Assembly (NCBI GenBank): GCA_030428695.1
Contig: JAUIEM010000415.1
Coordinates: 1 to 8,660, forward strand
Length of the DNA: 8,660 nucleotides
Source of the DNA: a bacterium
GTDB lineage: Bacteria > Planctomycetota > J058 > JAJDCP01
Reading direction: 5' to 3'
This document shows, piece by piece, positions 1 to 5,232 of this stretch (positions are counted from its first letter, which is position 1; each line of letters opens with the position of its first letter). The translations under genes were made by a program, and so were the position numbers. The notes under the pieces are model-generated. The model saw nothing but the letters and a program-made list of their open reading frames with translations, did not search any database and was not told where the DNA came from.

Positions 1-1
1 C

Positions 2-3000
2 TTCCTCTTCCTCGAGCTCGTCCAGGGCCGGAACCTGCGCGAGCTGCTCGCGAGCACCTCGCTGTCGCCTGCCGAAGCCGTCGAAGGCGGGCTGATGCTG
101 TGCCGCGCCCTGCGCCACGTCTGGCAGTGCTCCCCGGGCCTGGTCCACGGCGACCTCAAGCCCTCGAACGTGCTCGTCGAGGGCCGCATCCTCAAGGTCA
201 CCGACTTCGGCCTGGCCCAGAACGCGGCCGAAGGCGTCGCCGCCGGTGGCACCCCCGCCTACATGGCGCCGGAGCAGTTCAAGCAGGAGAGCCTGAGCCA
301 GAAGACCGACATCTACGCGCTCGGCCTGCTGCTCTACGAGATGGTCGCCGGGAAGAAGCCCTTCGAGGCGGACAGCATCGCGGCCTACCGCATCGCCCAC
401 GAGGCGACACCCGCCCCCTTCCTCGAGCTGCCTGCCCGGTGGCGTCCGCTCGCCGACCTGGTCGCGGCCTGCCTGCGCAAGCCCGCCGCGCTGCGGCCCA
501 CCCTGGAGGAGGTCGAGGAGCGGCTCCGGGCGCTGCGTGACGAGAAGTCGACCCGGCTGCTGCGCGACTTCGGCGAGGACATCTGCCACTACTTTGGCGG
601 TGCCCGCACCACCGAGCGCATCCAGGGGGCGCTCGGCTTCGGGGAGCAGTTCAGCGGCGGCGTCGAGGAGGCGGTCGGGCTGCAGCTCGACGAGCTGCTC
701 GCGGCGCCGGCGGGACCGGCGACCCTCGCCCGGCTGCGCTCCCTGAGCGAGCTGCGCGAGCGCAGCGGCGGCGCGTTCGCCGGCTGGACCGCCCGCGACC
801 TCGACGTCAGCGCGTTGCTTCTACGCGGGGAGAACCTCGACGCGATCTACGCCCCCGAGCTGCGGCTCTCCGGCGCCGATCTGCAGGGAAGCTCGTTGCG
901 CGACACCGTCCTGCGCAAGGCCGACCTGTCCGGGGCCGACCTGCGCGACGCCGACCTGTCCGGGGCCGACCTGTCCGGGGCCGACCTGCGGGACGCCGAT
1001 CTGCGCGGGGCGACCCTGGACAACGCGCGGCTACGCGGCTCCGACCTGCGCGGCGCGAGGCTCGAGGGGGCGACCATCGTCGGGGCGGTGATCGAGGACG
1101 CGAACCTCGCCCGCGCCGACCTGCGCGGCCTCGACCTCAGCAAGCGCGCGCTCAAGGGCTGCGACTTGAGCGAGGCGGTGCTGGAGGGCGCGCGCCTGCA
1201 GGCCTGCCTGCTCGAGGAGGTGCGCCTCGACGGGACCGTCCTGCGCGGCGCCTCGCTGGTCGGCGCGCATCTCGCGGGCGCCTTCCTGCGCGACGTCGAC
1301 CTGACGGGGGCCGACCTCACCCGGGCCACCCTGCGCGCGGCCGAGCTCGACGGCTGCGATCTGCGCGGGGCCGACTTCCAACGCGCCCTGCTCGAGGACG
1401 CGACCCTGCGCCACTGCCTCGCCGAGGGGGCCCGGTTCGCGCACACCCAGCTGCGCCGCACGCGATGGCGGGACGTCGATGCGCGCGGGGTCGCCTTCGA
1501 GCGCGCCGACCTGCGCTTCGCGCGTTTCGACGACGTCGACCTGCACGGGTCCAGCCTGGTCCAATGCAAGTTGATGCAGCTGCGCGCCGACGCCGCGACC
1601 CGCTGGCCGGAGGGCAGCGAGGAGCTGCTGCGCAGGCGGCAAGGCCTCTTCCACGACGCCCCCGCGGCCCTCGAGCTCCAACGCGACGGCGGCGGCGACC
1701 GCTCGGAGGCGCTGTGGGTTGCCCGCGGGGGCGCGGCGCCGCCGTCGCTGTCCGCCTTGCTCGAGCGGCTGCAGGCGCTCGATCCGGGGAGTCCCGCCTG
1801 CGCCGTGCGCGACGAGCTCGGGGGCGCCCCGCGCAAGGGCTGCTGGGCGCTGGTCCAGCCTGTCGCCGGTCAGCTCGTGTGCCTGACGGCGGGCCGCGCG
1901 CGGGTCCAGCGGCTGCGCGACGGCCAGGTGGAGGTGTGCTGTGACGGTCCGGCGACGGTCGTGACGCCACGGCCGGAAGACGTCTACGTGCTGACCACCC
2001 GCCGCCTGCCGTCGCAGCGCATCCACGTCGTGTGCGACGAGCGCGGCGCGGCCTTCGCGCGGGGCGCGAGCGCGCAGCTCGCCGAGGAGGCGGGCGAGCA
2101 GGGGGCGGTCGCGCTCCTCTGGGTGCGCGCCTGCCTGAACGCCTTCTTCCAGCGCCTGGAGAACGCCGCCGCGCAGCTCGCCTTCCATCCCCGCGAGCAG
2201 GAGCTGCGCGCGCGGACCGGCGGCGGGGAGCTGTTCCGCTTCGACCTGACCCGCGGCCGGCCGGATTCCCTCGGCACGCGCGAGGGCGCCCTGCTCGTCG
2301 CGACCGGCAGGGGCGCCGTGTTCCTCCGCAGCGGCCGGGAGCTGCTCAGCCTCGAGCTCTTCGAGCCGCGCCCCCGGGAGTATCCGATGCGCGCGCTGTA
2401 CCGCCAGGGACGGGCGGCGAGCGACGGGAGCTTCGTGCTGCTCGGCGGGAAGCTCGCCGCGCCCGACCTGATCGTCGTCGCCACCGGCCAGCGTCGCGAC
2501 CCGGTGCTGGTGTTCGGCCGGCGGCTGCTCGGGTTGCGGGACGAGGAGCTGCTCGGGCAGCTGCCGACCAGCGACGATGTCTACCGCCGCCGCCAGGTCG
2601 AGCTCGGCTGGCTGACCGGCCGGGAGGGACGACGCACGGGCGGGCTGGGGCTGGCGCGGGCCCTGGTGCGGGAGCTGTGGGAAGCCGTCGCCGAGGGGGC
2701 ACGCGGCCTGGCCATTGGCCCGGAGTGCAGGAGCCTCGCGCTGCGGCGGGGCGAGGCGGTCGTCTGGATGCGGGCCGGCCAGCCCCCGCGGCAACTCGAG
2801 CTGCCGGAGGGCAGCGAGCTCGGGCGGCTCGAGCTCTCCCCCGACGGCCGCTGGCTCGTCCTCCGGTTGTGGATCGCGGGCGACGTACGGCTGCAGATCC
2901 ACGCGGTCGACCGCAGCTTCGAGTGCCGCGAGGGCGCGTCGAGCCACGCGGGCTTCGAGCGGCTCGACGGACCGCTCGCCTTCTCCAGCCGCTGGCTGGT

Positions 3001-3193
3001 CAGCGCGCTCGGGGCCCAGCTGACGATGTGGGAGCTCGAGACCGCGCGGGTCGAGCGGCGCTTCCGGGAGGACTGCGCGCTGACCGCCGTCGCCCTCAGC
3101 GCCGACGACACCTATCTCGCCTACGGTCTCGAGGACGGCACCGTGTGCTGGCGCTACCACGAGCTCCACCAGGTCCCGGCGGAGGATGGATGA
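2..3193 (+). CDS. Ser/Thr protein kinase with pentapeptide-repeat and propeller-like regions (5' partial)
   Basis: The reading frame is open from base 2, so the start and the ATP-binding N-lobe lie upstream of the window; the first in-frame ATG (95) is internal, because residues before it still match a kinase hinge (ELVQGRNL). Numbering from that ATG, the catalytic loop is HGDLKPSN (catalytic Asp20, Lys22, Asn25), then DFG (37-39), the APE motif (58-60) and the YALGLLLYEMVAGKKPF helix region, so the C-lobe looks catalytically complete. The HRD arginine is Gly19, making it a non-RD kinase. Residues 235-494 are 52 in-register pentapeptides forming a right-handed quadrilateral beta-helix. Residues about 500-1032 are beta-rich, and the end looks like WD40 repeats (SPDGRWLVLRLW; TMWELETARV; LSADDTYLAYGLEDGTVCWRY). 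No transmembrane segment is evident in the visible part. Likely a cytoplasmic signalling kinase whose long C-terminus binds partners; substrate unknown. Kinase call is strong, propeller call moderate. Confidence 0.93.
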   Translation, partial: FLFLELVQGRNLRELLASTSLSPAEAVEGGLMLCRALRHVWQCSPGLVHGDLKPSNVLVEGRILKVTDFGLAQNAAEGVAAGGTPAYMAPEQFKQESLSQKTDIYALGLLLYEMVAGKKPFEADSIAAYRIAHEATPAPFLELPARWRPLADLVAACLRKPAALRPTLEEVEERLRALRDEKSTRLLRDFGEDICHYFGGARTTERIQGALGFGEQFSGGVEEAVGLQLDELLAAPAGPATLARLRSLSELRERSGGAFAGWTARDLDVSALLLRGENLDAIYAPELRLSGADLQGSSLRDTVLRKADLSGADLRDADLSGADLSGADLRDADLRGATLDNARLRGSDLRGARLEGATIVGAVIEDANLARADLRGLDLSKRALKGCDLSEAVLEGARLQACLLEEVRLDGTVLRGASLVGAHLAGAFLRDVDLTGADLTRATLRAAELDGCDLRGADFQRALLEDATLRHCLAEGARFAHTQLRRTRWRDVDARGVAFERADLRFARFDDVDLHGSSLVQCKLMQLRADAATRWPEGSEELLRRRQGLFHDAPAALELQRDGGGDRSEALWVARGGAAPPSLSALLERLQALDPGSPACAVRDELGGAPRKGCWALVQPVAGQLVCLTAGRARVQRLRDGQVEVCCDGPATVVTPRPEDVYVLTTRRLPSQRIHVVCDERGAAFARGASAQLAEEAGEQGAVALLWVRACLNAFFQRLENAAAQLAFHPREQELRARTGGGELFRFDLTRGRPDSLGTREGALLVATGRGAVFLRSGRELLSLELFEPRPREYPMRALYRQGRAASDGSFVLLGGKLAAPDLIVVATGQRRDPVLVFGRRLLGLRDEELLGQLPTSDDVYRRRQVELGWLTGREGRRTGGLGLARALVRELWEAVAEGARGLAIGPECRSLALRRGEAVVWMRAGQPPRQLELPEGSELGRLELSPDGRWLVLRLWIAGDVRLQIHAVDRSFECREGASSHAGFERLDGPLAFSSRWLVSALGAQLTMWELETARVERRFREDCALTAVALSADDTYLAYGLEDGTVCWRYHELHQVPAEDG
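797..1576 (+). repeat. 52 tandem pentapeptide repeats inside the kinase gene
   Basis: The coding sequence is an unbroken series of 15-base units encoding A-(D/N)-L-X-X-type pentapeptides, from DLDVS at residue 235 to QCKLM at 494, with Leu/Phe recurring every fifth residue. No insertion breaks the register. At DNA level the units around 915-1010 are nearly identical (gacctgtccggggcc and gacctgcgcgacgcc recur), which points to recent tandem expansion; outer repeats are more diverged. By the known fold, four pentapeptides make one coil, so about 13 coils are expected. It is part of the kinase, not a separate gene. Confidence 0.93.
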
Positions 3194-3224
3194 AAAATGC
3201 GCCCCGGGGATGCGTCCGGGGCGC
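3193..3224 (-). terminator. Intrinsic terminator, best oriented for minus-strand transcripts
   Basis: Perfect 9-bp stem GCGCCCCGG (3199-3207) / CCGGGGCGC (3216-3224) with an 8-base loop. Five A's at 3193-3197, which include the last base of the kinase stop codon, become a T5 tract following the stem when read on the minus strand. On the plus strand the hairpin follows the kinase stop by only 5 bases but has no T tract. It would therefore stop transcripts arriving from the small ORF at 3601-3663 and may also help end the kinase mRNA. Confidence 0.7.
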
Positions 3225-3349
3225 GCGAACAGGGAGGGAGTGTTGATTGTCGTAGGCGTTCTGTGTCCCGGTCCGGCGGGGACCTTGGTAGGGGAGGGGT
3301 TCACGAGGCTGTCTCACGGAACCCGTTGACGCACGTCCCGACGCCTGCG

Positions 3350-3379
3350 GCGGGCGGGGGTAAACCCCGCCCCTACATT
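3350..3379 (-). repeat. Inner hairpin repeat, copy A
   Basis: Read on the minus strand this is AATGTAGGGG-C-GGGG-TTTAC-CCCC-G-CCC-GC, which folds on itself into a perfect 8-bp stem (GGGCGGGG / CCCCGCCC) with a TTTAC loop. It is the inverted partner of the copy at 3459-3488. The two differ only at positions 11 and 25, which pair with each other in the stem (C-G here). Confidence 0.7.
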
Positions 3380-3458
3380 GGATTCCGACGCAGTCTACGG
3401 GTGATCTCGGACGTGCGGCATGCTAGCCTTGCCTTGCTTGGGCTGATGGTCCTATCCG

Positions 3459-3488
3459 AATGTAGGGGAGGGGTTTACCCCCTCCCGC
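3459..3488 (+). repeat. Inner hairpin repeat, copy B
   Basis: AATGTAGGGG-A-GGGG-TTTAC-CCCC-T-CCC-GC on the plus strand folds into the same 8-bp stem as copy A, with an A-T pair replacing the C-G pair (A at 3469, T at 3483). The two copies can also pair with each other across the 79-base spacer to form one long stem. Confidence 0.7.
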
Positions 3489-3600
3489 GAAGCGGAAGAA
3501 GGCGTACGTGACTGGACTTGTGAGACGCCCTCTTCACCCCCTCCCGTCGTGCGTTGGGGAACCGATCTTCCTTCGCGGGACAGACCCTACGCTGAGGGCC

Positions 3601-3663
3601 TCAGCTCGGGACCTTGATGAAGTCGAGCAGGCCAGCGGCTTTGACGGAGGTGCGGGTCTTCAT
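3601..3663 (-). CDS. Candidate 20-residue peptide gene
   Basis: An ATG at 3663 on the minus strand opens a 20-codon frame, MKTRTSVKAAGLLDFIKVPS, ending in TGA at 3601-3603. Three points argue that it is translated. An AAGGAG Shine-Dalgarno lies 7 bases before the ATG. 17 of the 19 codons after ATG end in G or C, as in the neighbouring real genes, although the surrounding spacer is less GC-rich. It is also isolated from the TetR gene upstream by a terminator, with a palindrome in between. The peptide is basic (Lys2, Arg4, Lys8, Lys17 against Asp14) with a hydrophobic middle (AAGLLDFI). It has no signal peptide or Cys, and is too short to be a membrane protein of usual type. I do not recognise the family. 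It could be a leader peptide, a RiPP-like precursor, a small toxin/regulator, or a chance ORF with a good ribosome site. Confidence 0.5.
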   Translation of the reverse strand: MKTRTSVKAAGLLDFIKVPS

Positions 3664-3670
3664 GGTGTGT

Positions 3671-3676
3671 CTCCTT
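3671..3676 (-). promoter_or_regulatory. Ribosome binding site of the 20-residue peptide gene
   Basis: AAGGAG on the minus strand, 7 bases before the ATG at 3663. It is the best Shine-Dalgarno match in the window and the main reason to take the tiny ORF seriously. Confidence 0.6.
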
Positions 3677-3693
3677 GACGGTGGGTTTCTCGG

Positions 3694-3709
3694 GTGACGA
3701 CCTCGTCAC
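3694..3709. promoter_or_regulatory. 16-bp palindrome upstream of the peptide gene (candidate operator)
   Basis: GTGACGA-cc-TCGTCAC is a perfect 7-bp inverted repeat with a 2-base centre, 30 bases before the start of the small ORF and downstream of the TetR terminator. Its size and position fit a dimeric repressor or activator site at the small gene's own promoter. It does not resemble the GACTAC sites at 4486-4523, so a different regulator is likely. I cannot assign clear -35/-10 boxes around it. Confidence 0.45.
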
Positions 3710-3736
3710 GCCAAAGAGGAGAGCGAGCGCCGGACC

Positions 3737-3768
3737 AAAAGGCGAAGCGTGGAGGAGTCAGGCTTCGC
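3737..3768 (-). terminator. Intrinsic terminator after the TetR gene
   Basis: On the minus strand GCGAAGC (3762-3768) pairs with GCTTCGC (3742-3748) across a 13-base loop, then C and TTTT (3740-3737) follow. It begins 67 bases after the TetR stop codon, in the right orientation. Stem and T tract are short, so strength is uncertain. Confidence 0.5.
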
Positions 3769-3835
3769 GCCGATGGCGCGGGACGCGCGCCTCGCGGCCC
3801 ACCAGAGACTTCTGATATCTCGGGAATCTGGCCGC

Positions 3836-4402
3836 TCAGCCGCTGTGCAGCCAGCCGTCGAGCAGGGTGAGCAGACCGGCGAGCTGATCCTCCGCATCCT
3901 CGGGCAGACCGAAGCCTTCGCGCAGGAAGGGGTGGAAGACGAACCAGCCGAGGAAGGCGGAGGTCGCCAGGGCGTTGAGCACGTGGGGATCGACGCCCGC
4001 CAGGCCGAGGTTGTCGAGCATCGTGCGGATCGGAGCGACGATGCGCGCGAGGTCTTCCGCCCGCGGGCTCGCCTCCTCGAGCAGGTCGCGCGGCCCGTCG
4101 AGGCAGACGCGGGCGAGGACCCGCGCGAGCTCGGGGCGCTCGCGCAGGAAGGCGAAGGACCAGGCGCTCATCCCCGGCCCGGCGGGCGTGCCGCGGTGGA
4201 TCTCGTCGCTGAGGGAGCGCACCGCCGCGCGCAACAGCCCCTCCTTCGACCCGAAGTAGCGGTGGATCAGGCCGTGGTTGATGCCGGCCTCCGCCGCGAT
4301 CTGGCGCACGGAGATCGCGCCGATGCTCGCGTGCCGGAGCAGCCGGAGCAGGGCGTCCTGCAGCCGCTGCCGGGCCTCTTCGGCGGACAGGCGTGCGGTC
4401 AT
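3836..4402 (-). CDS. TetR/AcrR-family transcriptional repressor
   Basis: A 188-residue protein of normal TetR length. The N-terminal helix-turn-helix at about residues 30-51 (ISVRQIAAEAGINHGLIHRYFGSKEGLL, shown here as the family signature) is textbook: the IAAEAG turn, the INHGLIHRYF recognition helix and the FGSKE cap. The helical C-terminal half (about 65-188) would form the ligand pocket and dimer interface; its ligand cannot be predicted. I place the start at ATG 4402 (MTARLSAEE), which puts helix 1 at the usual distance. An in-frame ATG at 4486 would add a low-complexity Arg-Asn tail made by a hexanucleotide repeat and is rejected. A G-run lies 7-12 bases upstream of 4402. The gene is divergent from the 4540-7689 operon, with palindromic GACTAC motifs between, so autorepression and control of that operon are the likely job. 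Confidence 0.92.
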   Translation of the reverse strand: MTARLSAEEARQRLQDALLRLLRHASIGAISVRQIAAEAGINHGLIHRYFGSKEGLLRAAVRSLSDEIHRGTPAGPGMSAWSFAFLRERPELARVLARVCLDGPRDLLEEASPRAEDLARIVAPIRTMLDNLGLAGVDPHVLNALATSAFLGWFVFHPFLREGFGLPEDAEDQLAGLLTLLDGWLHSG

Positions 4403-4420
4403 CTCCAACCCCCCGGGGAA

Positions 4421-4449
4421 CCGATTCCGATTCCGATTCCGATTCCGAT
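4421..4449. repeat. GATTCC hexanucleotide tandem repeat
   Basis: Four exact GATTCC units (4423-4446) flanked by CC and GAT, so almost five periods, lie 19 bases upstream of the TetR start in its 5' leader or promoter. The repeat is prone to slippage; changes would alter spacing in steps of 6 bases. It contains AT-rich codons unlike the genes around it, which argues that it is non-coding. Confidence 0.85.
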
Positions 4450-4485
4450 CCCGGCATCGGTTTTCTCTTGCAGAAGATGTACCCA

Positions 4486-4523
4486 ATTGACTACAACCTA
4501 CGCCAGGTAGTCGATTGACTACA
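4486..4523. promoter_or_regulatory. Candidate TetR operators in the divergent promoter region
   Basis: The decamer attgactaca occurs twice in direct orientation (4486-4495 and 4514-4523, 28 bases apart). Between them GTAGTC (4507-4512) forms a perfect inverted repeat with GACTAC at 4517-4522, spacer gatt, giving a 16-bp palindrome of the size TetR dimers bind. The same GTAGTC also mirrors GACTAC at 4489-4494. The cluster ends 16 bases before the ATG at 4540, so bound repressor would block the operon's transcription start or leader. TTGACT at 4487 could serve as a -35 box, but no convincing -10 follows. Confidence 0.65.
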
Positions 4524-4539
4524 TTGGAGAAACCACCCG

Positions 4540-5232
4540 ATGGACCACACTCTCAGCCCCGCCGTCGCCGCCCGTCTCGAGCGCCTGCGTCCGCTCTCCC
4601 TCGACCCCCACGCCGCGATCGCGATCAAGCGCGACGTCCACGAGTTCGTCGTCGCCACCGACGCGCGCTCGCTCGCCGACGCGTTCGCCGCCGTCGTCAC
4701 CGCGCCGACCAGCCGCTTCGGGCTGATCCGCGTCAAGCGCCCCGCCGCGCGCCTCGGCCAGCCCTTCCGGGTCGGCGAGCGCTTCCAGGGCTGCTTCAGC
4801 CTCGAGGCCGCGGGCCGCGCCCTCGGCGCCCGGCAGGAGCTGTTCGGGCTCGGCTTCGTCGCGTCCCTGGTGTCCCTGCTCGAGGACCAGATGCTCAGCA
4901 ACTACGCGGTCGTCGAGTCGATCGAGAGCCCGGCGGGCGACGGCGTCCACCGCCTGCGCTACCGCTACCTCGAAGGCACCCCCATCGCCGGCAGCAGCAG
5001 CTTCGAGATCGAAGACCTGCCCGACGGCCGCTGCCTGTTCCGCCAGATCTTCGAGTACCAGGAGGTCGGCGGCCTCGCTCTGCACACCTTCCAGAGCTTC
5101 GGCCTGAAGATGCACGACCAGGTCGTCTGCGAGCAGGTGCGCCAGGCGGCGGCGCGCATCGGAGCCGAGGTGCTGTCCGGCACCATCCCCGTCCCCTACG
5201 CCGAGCTGCTCGCCGCGGGGTCGTCGGTGTGA
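4540..5232 (+). CDS. Conserved small protein, possible SRPBCC/START-like domain; paralogue of the C-terminal domain of the next gene
   Basis: A 230-residue soluble protein, first gene of the operon. ATG at 4540 is preceded by GGAGA at 4526-4530. Residues about 28-220 match the C-terminal domain of the downstream gene along their whole length: AIKRDVHEF against AVKRNLHSF, RLGQPFRVGERFQG (71-84) against RVGRPFAVGERFCG, YRYLEG (141-146) in both, and FGLKMHD...QVRQAA against FGLAAHD...QVRQAA. This copy has an insertion of about 17 residues after GCFSLE. The alternating beta strands and long C-terminal helix suggest a helix-grip (SRPBCC) fold that binds a hydrophobic ligand; that is an inference from pattern, not a family match I can confirm. 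There is no signal peptide or membrane segment. Its stop overlaps the next start, so the two are translationally coupled and may act together. Likely controlled by the divergent TetR repressor. Confidence 0.85.
   Translation: MDHTLSPAVAARLERLRPLSLDPHAAIAIKRDVHEFVVATDARSLADAFAAVVTAPTSRFGLIRVKRPAARLGQPFRVGERFQGCFSLEAAGRALGARQELFGLGFVASLVSLLEDQMLSNYAVVESIESPAGDGVHRLRYRYLEGTPIAGSSSFEIEDLPDGRCLFRQIFEYQEVGGLALHTFQSFGLKMHDQVVCEQVRQAAARIGAEVLSGTIPVPYAELLAAGSSV

Larger units (their letters stand above)
3288..3545. repeat. Nested inverted-repeat element (MITE/REP-like candidate)
   Basis: Two pairs of inverted arms share nearly the same centre. The outer arms are 3288-3317 and 3520-3545; their best part is gaggctgtctcac at 3305-3317 against gtgagacgccctc at 3520-3532, 11 of 13 matching as reverse complements. 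The inner arms are 3350-3379 and 3459-3488, 28 of 30 identical. The outer ends also carry half-copies of the inner motif (gtaggggaggggttcac at 3288; ttcaccccctccc at 3533). There is no transposase frame inside and no target-site duplication that I can see. This fits a non-autonomous interspersed palindromic element; copies elsewhere in the genome would be needed to prove mobility. Confidence 0.6.

Noticed and set aside
1031..3304. 757-codon open frame on the minus strand opposite the kinase gene
   Set aside because: Very GC-rich DNA with few stop codons gives long antisense frames. Its translation is low-complexity (Ala/Arg/Gln/Gly-rich) with no domain, while the plus-strand frame has clear kinase and pentapeptide motifs.
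3197..3511. 104-codon plus-strand frame across the intergenic hairpin and inverted repeat
   Set aside because: No ribosome binding site, it starts inside the terminator stem, has no conserved motif, and its sequence is dictated by the repeat.
3660..3835. Extension of the TetR reading unit or another gene between the TetR stop and the small ORF
   Set aside because: Longer frames here are shifted relative to the TetR frame and Arg/Pro-rich. The stretch contains a terminator and a palindrome, fitting a regulatory spacer.
4403..4486. Longer TetR start at 4486
   Set aside because: It would encode an Arg-Asn repeat from the GATTCC microsatellite with AT-rich codons unlike the rest of the gene. 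ATG 4402 fits normal TetR length.
4421..4523. Possible CRISPR-like or iteron array
   Set aside because: The hexamers have no spacers and the GACTAC copies are too few and unevenly spaced; a promoter/operator region explains them better.
4515..5228. In-frame extension of the fusion gene upstream of GTG 5229
   Set aside because: This part is the Arg/Pro-rich frame-shadow of the 4540-5232 gene. The Rossmann fold begins exactly at 5229, where GTG overlaps the upstream stop.
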